From Palsa-504 sp963767565 (GTDB lineage Bacteria; Actinomycetota; Actinomycetes; Streptosporangiales; Streptosporangiaceae), in the NCBI GenBank assembly GCA_963767565.1, contig CAVYEG010000006.1, positions 744,001 to 808,000 of the forward strand: a stretch of 64,000 bases of DNA, read 5' to 3'. Made by a program: the position numbers and the translations under genes. Below, in pieces: positions 26,533 through 34,906 of this stretch (the first letter of the stretch is position 1; the number at the start of each line of letters is the position of its first letter). The notes below the pieces were generated by a model, which was given only the letters and a program-made list of their open reading frames with translations, did no database searches and had not been told where the DNA came from.

Positions 26533-28188
26533 GCGAACGGGTTTGCCAGGGGGGTCCGGGGGGACGGAATCCCTCCGGGAGCTGGCAGTGTCGTCCCCCC
26601 GGGCCAACACTGTCTGCCCTGAGGACCGGGCGAAGACCAGGCCCGCGGCCAGGCAGGTCACCGGCACCGCGGCGAGCACGTAGCGGTAGCTGAACCCGGA
26701 CGTCATCGGGGGCAGCACGATCAGCAGCGCTCCGACCAGCCAGGGCAGCAGGGCGATGCCGCCCCACCGGCGCCAGCGGGCCAGCACACCCGCGGCGCCG
26801 ATCAGCAAGATGATGCCGAACATCGTCCCGCGCAGGTAGATGACCTTCTGGTAGATCTGGAGCAGCCGGGCCCACGGCCGGACAGCCTGGGTTAGCCCGA
26901 GCCCCTCGAGCCCCTGGCCGCCGGCGAAGTCCTTTTCCGCGCTCTGCACGATGCGGGCCTGGTTGTCGTTATTCAGGCAGATCCCGTTGCAGTAGTTTGA
27001 CGGGGCGCCGGGCAGCCGGACCGGGGTGGCGTACCAGGGGACGTTGGCGTTCATGGTGGCGCCGGTGACGAACGAGAAATTCGGGCCGTTCCCGTAGTAA
27101 TTGCTCGGATCGGGCTGCCGGAACCAGCCGAAGGTGTGCAGGATGTCGTGGGCCACCGCGCTCGCGTAGGCCACTGGGTGGGCTTCGATGGCTTGCTCGG
27201 CGAAGTCGCGCATATCATGGTTGATCCCGGGCGTGAACCGCTTGGCGGTATCCGAGCCGAGCTTCGCGTACACCGGTGTCCTGGTGTTCTGATAGGGCTG
27301 CAGCTCGTAGTCCGCCCAGATGTACTCGGCGGCGACCGGGCGGTACTCCGGCTTGGTGGAGTCACACAGGAACTCCAGGCTGGCGGGCAGCTTCATGCTC
27401 GAGCACTCAGCGAACGTGCTGACCCGGCTGTACAGGAAAGCGCCTGACGACTCGCTCAGCGCGTACTTGCCGTAGGAGCCGTGGAACCAGACCATGTACG
27501 CGGCGATGGGCATGATGCCCGCTATGGCCAGCGCCGCCAGGCGGCGCCAGCCAACCCACCGGACCAGCATGGCCACGAAGACCACGGCCAGCAGCGGCTC
27601 GCCGACGGACCGGACCAGGGTGGCGTAGCCGATCATCAGGCCGGCCACCCCCATGGCCAGGACCGACGGCCGGTCGCTCCAGCACAGCATGACCACGACC
27701 ACGGTCACCAGGAACATGAACAGGGTGTCGGCGGCGATCAGGTGCTCCAGGTGCAGTTCGTAGGAGTCGAACAGCACGGGCAGCGTGGGCAGCGAGGCGC
27801 CCCACCAGGGTAGCCCGCGATGACGGAGCAGCGCGTAGATCGCGACGCCGGCGCCGAGCCCCATCGCGGCCTGGAGCAGGGAGATCGCGTAGTCGCTGTG
27901 CAGCGGGAGCAGGAGGTCCAGGAGGAACGGGTACCCGTTCGGCCGGACCGCGTCCGGGATATGGGTGACCGCGTCGTAGAGGTAGTTATAGGAGTCGCTG
28001 AACCAGAACACGGGCGGGAAGCCGAGCACGACCACGATGCGGGCCACCAGCGCGGCGAGCAGCACGACGCTGAACTGCCAGTGCGTGCGCACCGGCTGGA
28101 TGAGCCGCGTCAGCAGCGTGGCCTGTCCCCTTGCCGGCTGCCGCTGACCGGGTACGACCCGTTCGCTGCCGGTGGTCGCGTTGGTCAC
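26464..28188 (-). CDS. Polytopic glycosyltransferase-like membrane protein
   Basis: 574 residues with about ten hydrophobic helices. The first helix is followed by an acidic 'FWFSDSYNYLYDAV' loop of the GT-C type (Asp in the first extracytoplasmic loop). A large central soluble domain ('CSSMKLPASLEFLCDS...NYCNGICLN') contains paired cysteines. GT-C enzymes use lipid-linked sugars. GTG at 28188 is the start. The C-terminal about 45 residues are hydrophilic, lie largely in repeat copy D, and run antisense into pgl; an earlier natural end may have been lost. Substrate not predictable. Confidence 0.7.
   Translation of the reverse strand: MTNATTGSERVVPGQRQPARGQATLLTRLIQPVRTHWQFSVVLLAALVARIVVVLGFPPVFWFSDSYNYLYDAVTHIPDAVRPNGYPFLLDLLLPLHSDYAISLLQAAMGLGAGVAIYALLRHRGLPWWGASLPTLPVLFDSYELHLEHLIAADTLFMFLVTVVVVMLCWSDRPSVLAMGVAGLMIGYATLVRSVGEPLLAVVFVAMLVRWVGWRRLAALAIAGIMPIAAYMVWFHGSYGKYALSESSGAFLYSRVSTFAECSSMKLPASLEFLCDSTKPEYRPVAAEYIWADYELQPYQNTRTPVYAKLGSDTAKRFTPGINHDMRDFAEQAIEAHPVAYASAVAHDILHTFGWFRQPDPSNYYGNGPNFSFVTGATMNANVPWYATPVRLPGAPSNYCNGICLNNDNQARIVQSAEKDFAGGQGLEGLGLTQAVRPWARLLQIYQKVIYLRGTMFGIILLIGAAGVLARWRRWGGIALLPWLVGALLIVLPPMTSGFSYRYVLAAVPVTCLAAGLVFARSSGQTVLARGDDTASSRRDSVPPDPPGKPVRSVRALAADLRRHFGRGGAVDQE
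26546..26612. repeat. GC-rich palindromic repeat, copy D (within glycosyltransferase-like gene 3' end)
   Basis: GGGGGGTCCGGGGGGACGG, a 27-base spacer, then TCGTCCCCCCGGGCCAACAC. It encodes part of the C-terminal tail on the minus strand. Confidence 0.75.
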
Positions 28189-28374
28189 GACCGCCTCCCG
28201 ACTCCTTGAGCCTGCCGGAAATCTTCCGGCCCTTCGCTGATCCCGCAGGCCCCGGGTAAACAGCAGGCCGGCCTGCCTTCTTCGCGCCGGCTGCCCCATA
28301 GTAGCCGTCAGCTCGCACCGAATTGAGGGTTAACGGACAATGACATGGCCCGGCGTGTCAGCCGTGGCTTGCGG

Positions 28375-28788
28375 CTACCAGCGTCCCCCGTAGGCCAGCC
28401 GGCAGGCCAGCACGCAGATGAACACGAACGAAAGCGTGGCGGCAATATCCGGTGATCCGGCGGCGGCCGAGATCAGGATCCACACGAACAAGACAGGCAG
28501 CAGCCGGTCGAACGGACGATGATGCCTCGGGCTCGGCTGGGCGCCCGGCGGCACCGCCTCCGGTAGGACATCGGCCGGCTGCTGGCTGAGGTCCGTGCCG
28601 AACAGCGGCTCGGCCGGCAGGTCGGCGGTGAGCTCCCGCAAGTCGGCCCACGTCCTCGCGGCATAGGCGGCCGAGGTACGGTCCTCGAACTCCTCAAGCG
28701 TCAGCCGCCCGTCCGTGAACGCGTCGCGCAGCACATCGACGACGCTCTCCCGCTCTTGGTCAGATGCGCGGATCGGACGGTCGGTCAT
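28375..28788 (-). CDS. DUF1707 domain protein with C-terminal membrane segments
   Basis: 137 residues. The N-terminal DUF1707 (SHOCT-like) domain is clear: 'IRASDQERESVVDVLRDAF' then 'GRLTLEEFEDRTSAAYAART'. A proline-rich linker and two hydrophobic segments (about residues 95-110 and 117-132) follow. Function unknown; related actinobacterial proteins are small membrane-linked factors. Confidence 0.85.
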   Translation of the reverse strand: MTDRPIRASDQERESVVDVLRDAFTDGRLTLEEFEDRTSAAYAARTWADLRELTADLPAEPLFGTDLSQQPADVLPEAVPPGAQPSPRHHRPFDRLLPVLFVWILISAAAGSPDIAATLSFVFICVLACRLAYGGRW

Positions 28789-29171
28789 CGGCGGACACCT
28801 CTAGAGCCTTCCGTGTGTTCCCTCAATCTTACCTAGTGCAGTTCTGAACCCTTAAGGCTCCCGTCGACCGAGGTTCGCCGGACCTCCGGCGAGGGAAAAC
28901 ACTGTGTGACGCAACAAATTCCGAAGGCCGCAGCCAAATGGTTACGAAAAGTGAGAGGTTTTGGGTCTCGCCCCGCACCGCACGCAGCGTTACGCTGTTG
29001 GCGAATCTTTCGTCTGGTCAAGCTGAGTCAGGTGTGACCTGAGAAAGGTTCTGGCGCGGAAGTCAAGTCTTTCGCTCCAGTCACGCAGTTAACGCAGGGC
29101 ATCTCGCTCTCTCGACTGCCGCCGGGCACGCCGGGAACCGGGCGAGCCGTTCCTCACTAGGAGGGATCGAT
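28789..29171. other. Intergenic region between divergent genes
   Basis: About 380 bases separating the DUF1707 gene (-) and the acetate-family carrier (+). It must hold both promoters. A small hairpin with arms TCGCCGG/CCGGCGA lies at 28875-28892. An AGGAGG just before the TTG at 29172 is the carrier's ribosome site. I see no gene. Confidence 0.6.
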
Positions 29172-29846
29172 TTGAGCGTCAGCGAAGAGCGCACAGTCCA
29201 GCCTGCCCCCACCACTGCTATCCCCCCCTCCGGCATCGCCGATCCTGCCCCGCTCGGGCTCGCCGCCTTTGCCCTCACCACGTTCCTGCTGTCCGCCAAG
29301 AACGCCGGGTGGATGACCCATGCCACCGGCAACGCGTGGCTCGGCTTTGCCTTCGCGTACGGCGGGTTCGCCCAGCTGTGCGCCGCCATGTGGGAGTTCC
29401 GCAACAGGAACGTCGTCGGCGCGACCGGCTTCGGCACCTTCGGCGCCTTCTGGATCGGCCTCGGCTTCTGGGTTCTGCTCGTCGTGAACCCGGCCGTCGC
29501 GGCCATCAAGCCCGCCACGGCGGCGGCGACGGTCGCGTCGCTCAACCACGACCTCGGCTGGATCCTGCTCGGGTTCGGCATCTTCACCCTGTACGCGACG
29601 ATCCTTATCCTGCAGACGAACACGGCCTTGTTCGCGACCTTCTTGCTGTTGTTCGCCACGCTCATCGTCCTGTGCATCGGGAACTTCAACGCCGGCTCGG
29701 CACTCCTGCCCACGGGAACGATCAAGTTCGGCGGCTACCTCGGCGTGGTCACCGCGCTCGTGGCCTGGTACACATCGGCGGCCGGCATGGCGGCCGGCAT
29801 AGGCGGCAAGTTGAGGCTTCCTGTGGGCCCAGCGCTGCTCAGGTAA
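29172..29846 (+). CDS. GPR1/FUN34/YaaH (SatP) family carrier
   Basis: 224 residues with six hydrophobic helices. The family motif NPxPLGL appears as 'DPAPLGLAAFALTTFLLS'. The fourth-helix region 'FWIGLGFWVLL' is also typical. Family members move acetate or succinate across the membrane. The TTG start is supported by AGGAGG eight bases upstream (5'-AGGAGGGATCGAT-TTG). A strong hairpin terminator follows. Confidence 0.88.
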   Translation: MSVSEERTVQPAPTTAIPPSGIADPAPLGLAAFALTTFLLSAKNAGWMTHATGNAWLGFAFAYGGFAQLCAAMWEFRNRNVVGATGFGTFGAFWIGLGFWVLLVVNPAVAAIKPATAAATVASLNHDLGWILLGFGIFTLYATILILQTNTALFATFLLLFATLIVLCIGNFNAGSALLPTGTIKFGGYLGVVTALVAWYTSAAGMAAGIGGKLRLPVGPALLR

Positions 29847-29860
29847 TCCTCCCGGTTGGG

Positions 29861-29904
29861 TAAGCGCCGGGGACCGGGCCAATGCGGCCGGTCCCCGGCG
29901 CTTA
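29861..29904 (+). terminator. Strong intrinsic-type terminator after the carrier gene
   Basis: Perfect 17-base arms TAAGCGCCGGGGACCGG and CCGGTCCCCGGCGCTTA around a 10-base loop, followed by TTT. Confidence 0.85.
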
Positions 29905-30010
29905 TTTCGTGCCCGGCCGCCCCTGCAGGTTCTGCCGGATGGCTCCGCGGCAATCGCTGGCCGCCGGATACGGTTGGGCCGGTGGCAACGGCGGAGGGAG
30001 GCATAGGCGA

Positions 30011-30757
30011 GTGCACGCCCCGGAAGGGACCGACCTGTCGGCCAAGGTCGAGCAGGTCAAGCGCAAGACGCGGCCGTGGAAGTCGATCATTGCCCTGGCG
30101 CTCGCGATCGCGGCCGCGGTCATCTCACACCGGGCCAGCCACGGCTCGTCCGCATTCCTGCACACGAGCGACCTGACCAACCAGTTCGTCACGTACGGGA
30201 CCGCCGCGCTGTTCCTCGTTTTCGCGTCCACGGCGACCTACGGCCTGGCCGGGAAGTCGAGGCAGCTGCTCGAGCCGAAGGCCGGCCCGGCGCATTCTGC
30301 CATAGTCCGGTACGCGATCTTGATCGTCGGCGAGTTCACGACGCTGGTGATCACGCTCGTGCTGTTCGGCGTTCCCGTCAGCCAGCTCCTCGTCGGCGGG
30401 GCGCTCGCCACCGTCTTCGTCAGCATCGCGGCACAGCAGGCGCTCGGCAACGTGTTCGCCGGGCTGGTCCTGGTCTTCGCCAGACCGTTCAATGTGGGCG
30501 ATGCGATCCGGCTGCGCGCCGGTGCGCTGGGCGGGACGCTCGACGGGATCGTGACCGATATCGGGATCACCTACGTTCGCTTCGACACCGGCGGCAGCGT
30601 GATGTCCATACCGAACTCGCAGGTGCTGAACGCGGTGGTGGGCCCCATTCCCCCGAACGGCACGAACGACGGCGATGCCCCCGCCATCATCGACACCAAG
30701 TCGGGTACTCCGGGCGGCCCTGAGCAGCCGCAGCCTCGTCCACCGGGACCGGCCTGA
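30011..30757 (+). CDS. MscS-type mechanosensitive channel
   Basis: 248 residues from the GTG at 30011, which lies about 12 bases after GGAGG. An upstream ATG at 29882 lies inside the terminator hairpin and is unlikely. Three membrane segments are visible. The pore helix is 'LATVFVSIAAQQALGNVFAG' with the small-residue pattern of MscS TM3, followed by the beta domain 'FARPFNVGDAIRL' and 'VRFDTGGSVMSIPNSQVL'. The large C-terminal cage domain of E. coli MscS is missing and replaced by a proline-rich tail. Probable small-conductance osmotic release valve. Confidence 0.88.
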   Translation: MHAPEGTDLSAKVEQVKRKTRPWKSIIALALAIAAAVISHRASHGSSAFLHTSDLTNQFVTYGTAALFLVFASTATYGLAGKSRQLLEPKAGPAHSAIVRYAILIVGEFTTLVITLVLFGVPVSQLLVGGALATVFVSIAAQQALGNVFAGLVLVFARPFNVGDAIRLRAGALGGTLDGIVTDIGITYVRFDTGGSVMSIPNSQVLNAVVGPIPPNGTNDGDAPAIIDTKSGTPGGPEQPQPRPPGPA

Positions 30758-30794
30758 GCGGCCTGAGGCGGCCGGCCGCGGCTGCGAACGCCAA

Positions 30795-30839
30795 AGGGCC
30801 GGCGGCTGGTGAGCACCCGCTCGCCAGCGCGCCGGCCCT
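30795..30839. terminator. Bidirectional hairpin between convergent genes
   Basis: Outer arms AGGGCCGGC and GCCGGCCCT enclose a second stem-loop. The element sits between the mscS stop (+) and the Tyr-rich protein stop (-), so it could end both transcripts. Confidence 0.7.
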
Positions 30840-30963
30840 CTGTCACGTTAACCGGTGCGGAGGTCGCCTCTCGGCGAAAGGCACTACGCGGCTCCAGCCG
30901 GACGGTATTCCGCGAAGGCAATAGGTGCGGCCCGGGGACACAGCCGCACCGGCCACGTGACGT

Positions 30964-32931
30964 CTAACGCCGCCGGCGGCGTCTATGTTCCCGCTCCGGA
31001 GGCGGACCGCCGTCGTAGGGGAACGAGGAGATGGGCTGGCTCGGGGCCACGTCCGGATCGTCGTAGTGCACCAGGTGGTTCGGATCGCCGCTCGCGGGCT
31101 GCTGCCGGTACCCGCCGGACCGGCTGGCGCCGCCGTCGTAACCAGGCCCGCCGTACCCGCCGTCGTAACCGGCGCTGTCATAGCCGGCCCTCTCGTAGCC
31201 AGCCCGGTCATAGCCGGCGCTGTCATAGCCGGCGCTGTCATAGCCGGCGCTGTCGTGGCCGGCCTCGCGGTAGCCAGCGTCCGCGGCGCCAGCCCCGTTG
31301 TAGCCCGCGCCACTGTAGCTGCCGTTGTCATGACTGGCATTGTCGTAGCTGGCCCCGACATAACTAGCATTGTCGTAACTGGGATTGCCGTAGCTGGGAT
31401 TGTCGTAACCGGCTTTGCCGTAGCCAGCGGTGCCGCTGTCGTAGCCCTGGCCGCTGTATCCGCCTTCATAGCCGGCGCGGTCATGGCCGCCGCCGTTATA
31501 GCCAGCTCCGTCGTACGGGGGACGACCGTAGCCAGCGGCGCCGTTATAGCCGCGATTGTCGTCGCCGGCCCGGTCATAACCGGAGTTGTCATAGCCGGCA
31601 CTGTCATAGCCGGGAGCGTTGTAACCAGCGCCGTTGTAGCCGCCGTGGTCGTATCCGGCTCCATCAGGGACAACCTGGTAGCTCCCGCTCCCCCGGTCGC
31701 CGGCGTAGCCGTACGCCTGCTCCGGGTAGGACTCGGCCTGCGCCCGGCCCGCCTGCGCTTGCTCCTGGTAGGCGTAGCCGCCGTATCCCTGGTCTGGGTA
31801 GGACTGGCCCGCGTCGTCCCGCGGACCTGGCTGGCCGTACCCGTGCTGGCCGTAACCCTGCTCGGGACCGTAACCCGGCCCCTGGCTCCCCGGCCCGGCA
31901 TACCCGTAGTCGCCGTGGCCCGGCTCCGGGTAGGTGCCTCCGGGCCGCCCCGGCTCGGGGTAACTGCGGTCGTCGTAACCCTGATCCGGATACGAGGGCC
32001 CGCCATACCCGTGGTCGGAGTACGAAGAACCAGCGTATCCCTGCTCGCCAGGCCCGTACCGCTGGCGGCCCTGGTCGTCCCCGACCTGGGGTGGGTGGGA
32101 ACTGTAGGAGTCATAGGCGCCGTAGCGGGGCTCGGAGCGGCCGGGTTCGGCATAGGCCCGGGTCGGATACTGCGGCTCGGTAACGTAATCGGCCTGGTCT
32201 CCGTACTGGCCCTGATCCGAGTACCGGCCGGCCAGCGGGTACTGGCCCTGATCCGCGTACCGGCCCTGTTCCGCGTACTGGCCCTGATCGGCGTACTGGC
32301 CCTGATCGGCGTACTGGCCCTGATCCGCGTACTGGCTGCGCTCCGGGTACCCCTGGTCCCGGTCCCGAGCCGGGTACCGGGCTTGCTCCGGGTACTGGGC
32401 TTGCTCCGGGTACTGGGCTTGCTCCGGGTACTGGACTTGCTCCGGGTACTGGACTTGCTCGGGGTATTGCGGCTGATCGCGGTAACTGCCCCCCGCGGGC
32501 GGCAGCGCTTTGCGTTCCGCGGTACCGAATACCATCACGCCGGCCCCATCATCGGACCGCAGGGCGCGGAAATCACCGGTTACCGGGCCAGTAAAATCAG
32601 CGTCCCGGATGATTTCACGGCCGCCGCCATAACCGGGCAACGCCCTCAGTCTGGGGTCTGTAGGGGCACCCGGAAGCTGACGCAGCACGCCGCCGGAGCC
32701 GCGCGGGTCGCCCTGCAGGCCGCGTTGCAGGGCGTCGACGAGCCGGGGCAGTTCCTCCTGCGGCAGCCGGAAGGTGCCGGTGCACGTGCCGCCCTGCCAG
32801 ATGCTGAAGACGGAAATCCCGGTGTCGGCGTACCAGCTCAGGCGCATGCTGCGCGAGCTGCCGCGCACGTCGAAGAAGACCTCGCCGAGCCGGGGCAGGG
32901 GCGCTGCGTCCGACGCTGACATGCTGCCCAT
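30964..32931 (-). CDS. Tyr/Gly-rich repeat protein: small folded N-terminal domain plus long disordered tail
   Basis: About 655 residues. Residues 10-75 form a compact domain ('GEVFFDVRGSSRSMRLSWYA', 'FSIWQGGTCTGTFRLPQEEL') that I recall from other actinobacterial hypothetical proteins. The rest, about 520 residues, is low complexity. It has five near-perfect YPEQ[VA]Q repeats, then YADQGQ repeats, then many GYDxAGY/GYNGAGY repeats. It ends in a short segment 'HLVHYDDPDVAPSQPISSFP' and six arginines. The evenly spaced Tyr in Gly/Asp/Ser/Gln spacers plus a basic end is the composition of phase-separating proteins. No signal peptide. I use the ATG at 32931 (GGGAG nine bases upstream). Function unknown. 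Confidence 0.75.
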   Translation of the reverse strand: MGSMSASDAAPLPRLGEVFFDVRGSSRSMRLSWYADTGISVFSIWQGGTCTGTFRLPQEELPRLVDALQRGLQGDPRGSGGVLRQLPGAPTDPRLRALPGYGGGREIIRDADFTGPVTGDFRALRSDDGAGVMVFGTAERKALPPAGGSYRDQPQYPEQVQYPEQVQYPEQAQYPEQAQYPEQARYPARDRDQGYPERSQYADQGQYADQGQYADQGQYAEQGRYADQGQYPLAGRYSDQGQYGDQADYVTEPQYPTRAYAEPGRSEPRYGAYDSYSSHPPQVGDDQGRQRYGPGEQGYAGSSYSDHGYGGPSYPDQGYDDRSYPEPGRPGGTYPEPGHGDYGYAGPGSQGPGYGPEQGYGQHGYGQPGPRDDAGQSYPDQGYGGYAYQEQAQAGRAQAESYPEQAYGYAGDRGSGSYQVVPDGAGYDHGGYNGAGYNAPGYDSAGYDNSGYDRAGDDNRGYNGAAGYGRPPYDGAGYNGGGHDRAGYEGGYSGQGYDSGTAGYGKAGYDNPSYGNPSYDNASYVGASYDNASHDNGSYSGAGYNGAGAADAGYREAGHDSAGYDSAGYDSAGYDRAGYERAGYDSAGYDGGYGGPGYDGGASRSGGYRQQPASGDPNHLVHYDDPDVAPSQPISSFPYDGGPPPEREHRRRRRR

Positions 32932-33333
32932 GGTGGCGTGCTCCCTTCCCTTTGTCCAGTTCGTCACGAACATTGCCAGGCAGGCTAGCCGGAGCCCGGC
33001 GGATGGCTGGAACGAAGCTGGAAATCAGGCCGTGAATTTCGCCAGCTCGCATGCGAGATGACTAATGCGATGGCATCATTATCGGCGGACATGCAGCGGC
33101 ACGCACAGCGGTTAGCAAGCACGGGTGAACCGCCGAGCTGGTGCCAGCCGTTCGGTATAGTGACCGGTTGCTTACGCGATCGCCTTGCCTGCGTACGGGA
33201 ACACCACGTCACCAAGACGCGTTGTATCTTGCAACGGAGGTTCCCGGACAGGACTGGCGCGCGTACGCGTGTTCACGCCTGACGATCCACTGTAACGCAC
33301 GATTTGAAGCATCTTGGTTGAGGAGATTGATCC
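32932..33333. other. Intergenic region between divergent genes
   Basis: About 400 bases between the Tyr-rich protein gene (-) and the whiB-type gene (+). A TATAGT at 33156-33161 could be a -10 element for the right-hand gene. No gene or stable repeat is seen. Confidence 0.4.
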
Positions 33334-33633
33334 ATGTCTCAGGTACGTCGGCAGTCGGCTTTGCTTCCCCGCCCGAACTGGGGTTGGCAAGATGCTGCCG
33401 CATGCCGTGGCGAGGACCTGTTGCTCTTCTTCGGTCCCGATGGTGAGCGCCAGCCGGAGCGGGAGATCAGGGAGCGCAAGGCGAAGGAGATTTGCGCTGC
33501 TTGCCCGGTACGGCTTGAATGCCTGAACTACGCCGTGTCGCGACCTGAGAAGTACGGCACCTGGGGCGGGCTGAACGAGGACGAGCGCTCCGCCGAGCGC
33601 CGCCGCCGCATGCGCCGCGCGAACGCCGCCTGA
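33334..33633 (+). CDS. WhiB-family Fe-S transcription factor
   Basis: 99 residues. Four cluster cysteines are visible: 'AACRGED', 'ICAACPVRLECLNYA' (C-x2-C-x5-C). The turn 'YGTWGGLNEDER' and a basic C-terminal helix 'RRRRMRRANAA' follow. WhiB proteins bind a [4Fe-4S] cluster and contact the principal sigma factor to control development or stress genes. AGGAG lies upstream of the ATG. I cannot assign the WhiB subtype. Confidence 0.9.
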   Translation: MSQVRRQSALLPRPNWGWQDAAACRGEDLLLFFGPDGERQPEREIRERKAKEICAACPVRLECLNYAVSRPEKYGTWGGLNEDERSAERRRRMRRANAA

Positions 33634-33665
33634 ACCTGCCTGACCACGAGGCCACCCTCAACCAT

Positions 33666-34334
33666 CTAGGTCAGCAAGGCGAGCACATCGGCGTCGCTGA
33701 GCTGGCCGAAGGCCTGATACCACTCCCCCACGGAGGAGAACCGGCGCGGAGTGGCCAAGATGATCACCTGGTCGGCTTCCGCGCGCATGGAAATAGTGGC
33801 CGCAGGGGGCGCCACCGGCACCGCGAGGACAAGGTGCGCCGCCTGCCTGGCCCGCAGCGACCGCAAGGCGGCGCGGGCGGTGGCGCCGGTCGCTAGGCCG
33901 TCATCCACCACGATCACGCACCGGCCTGACACCGGCGGCGGCGGGCTGCCGCCGCGGTAGATCCGGACCCGCCGCGCGAGTTCGGCTTCCTCCACGGCCA
34001 GTACCTCGGCTAGGTCCGCGGGCTGCAGCGCCAGCCGACGCAGCAGGGCGGCGTCGTAGACGGGCTCGGGCAGGCCCTCGGCGATCGCACCCACGCCGAG
34101 CTCAGGTTGCGGCGGGTAGCCGATCTTGCGGGTGACGATGACATCCATGGGCACGCCCAAAACCGCTGCGACCTGTTCCGCGACGGCCACGCCGCCCCTG
34201 GGCAACCCGAGCACCACGGTCCGTTCGGGCCAATTATCCCAGGTCACCGAGTCGGCCAGCTGTTCCGCCAGCAGCCGGCCGGCGGCCCGCCGGTCGGGAA
34301 AGGGAAGCACGTCCGCACCGGGCTTCTCCGTCAT
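33666..34334 (-). CDS. Phosphoribosyltransferase-domain protein
   Basis: 222 residues. The PRPP loop is 'CVIVVDDGLATGATARAAL' near residue 137. An N-terminal 'VVLGLPRGGVAVAEQVAAVL' matches the type I phosphoribosyltransferase fold. Close relatives are stand-alone proteins annotated only by fold, sometimes in erythromycin-esterase-type fusions. Substrate unknown. It converges on the WhiB gene with 32 bases between stops. Confidence 0.8.
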   Translation of the reverse strand: MTEKPGADVLPFPDRRAAGRLLAEQLADSVTWDNWPERTVVLGLPRGGVAVAEQVAAVLGVPMDVIVTRKIGYPPQPELGVGAIAEGLPEPVYDAALLRRLALQPADLAEVLAVEEAELARRVRIYRGGSPPPPVSGRCVIVVDDGLATGATARAALRSLRARQAAHLVLAVPVAPPAATISMRAEADQVIILATPRRFSSVGEWYQAFGQLSDADVLALLT

Positions 34335-34415
34335 GACCCCGGTGTACCCACACCTGGCGGTAAACAGCCCAGGAGCAGGCAGAAGCAGAACAAATCAGCC
34401 CGCACAATAGAGAGC

Positions 34416-34553
34416 ATGATTTGCGTCTCATGCCGGAAGCGCCACCACGAGGACTGCCCCGGCGGCAGCTGGTGCGACTGCCAGCACCAGCCGGCGGCCG
34501 AATCGGTTCCCGCGGGGTCGGAGCCGCCGCTGAGCTGGATCCGCCAGGGCTGA
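34416..34553 (+). CDS. Small cysteine-rich (probable zinc-binding) protein
   Basis: 45 residues. It begins 'MICVSCRKRHHEDC' and continues with 'WCDCQHQP': five cysteines plus histidines in 24 residues, a likely compact zinc site. The tail is disordered. Similar very short proteins recur in actinobacteria, from memory. It starts 82 bases from the divergent phosphoribosyltransferase gene. No function known. Confidence 0.55.
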   Translation: MICVSCRKRHHEDCPGGSWCDCQHQPAAESVPAGSEPPLSWIRQG

Positions 34554-34906
34554 CCGGGGAATAGGCCCGCGGGCGCCCCTTGTTGCCGCCGATGTGACTG
34601 ACGCGACTGTCCAGATGGCGGACTTGTCCTGGACATCCGCGTCCGTTACATGTGATCCTGCTGTAATGAGTGTTACGGATCCGTTGCTCGTCGTGCGCAG
34701 GCACGTCGACTTCCTGCGCATCCGTAGCGCCATCTGTCGCGACACCCGATGATCGCCGCCCCGGATTTCTGACCGGGCGCGCGTGCGATGCCGGGTGTCT
34801 TCTGCTGTGTGCCTCCGTTTTTACAGGCGCCAGCCCGATCGGGCTGGAGATCGGCAGCGCCCAGGTTTCGTGGCATGTGCGTCCCCGAGCCTGAAGGAAC
34901 CGCTAG
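34554..34906. promoter_or_regulatory. 5' leader region of the sulfur-assimilation operon
   Basis: Contains the 28-codon leader peptide (34666-34752). Downstream of it lies a GC-rich stretch with an inverted pair around 'CAGCCCGATCGGGCTG' (34841-34856), a 16-base perfect palindrome that could form part of a terminator or anti-terminator. The AAGGAA before 34907 is the operon's ribosome site. Confidence 0.45.
34666..34752 (+). CDS. Cysteine leader peptide upstream of sulfite reductase
   Basis: 28 codons with an ATG start. The core RRHVDFLRIRSAIC matches the actinobacterial 'putative leader peptide' pattern (R-R-H-x-D-L-x-R-x-x-S-A-L-C) found ahead of sulfur-assimilation genes. The single Cys codon near the end would stall ribosomes when cysteine is scarce. 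It lies 155 bases before the sulfite reductase start, leaving room for an attenuator. Attenuation is inferred; the peptide itself is directly readable. Confidence 0.75.
   Translation: MSVTDPLLVVRRHVDFLRIRSAICRDTR

Noticed and set aside
29882..30010. Extended N-terminus of MscS from the ATG at 29882
   Set aside because: That ATG lies inside the loop of the terminator hairpin and the added residues are Cys/Pro/Arg-rich with no homology; the GTG at 30011 has a ribosome site.
31140..32470. Regularly spaced repeats resembling a CRISPR array
   Set aside because: Units are 15-18 bp multiples of three, contiguous, without unique spacers, and translate to protein repeats.
30985..32919. Long frames antisense or shifted to the Tyr-rich repeat gene, one looking like a Val/Ala-rich membrane protein
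   Set aside because: The hydrophobic pattern is a by-product of translating the GYDxA-type repeats in the opposite direction; the minus-strand frame has the ribosome site and the conserved N-terminal domain.
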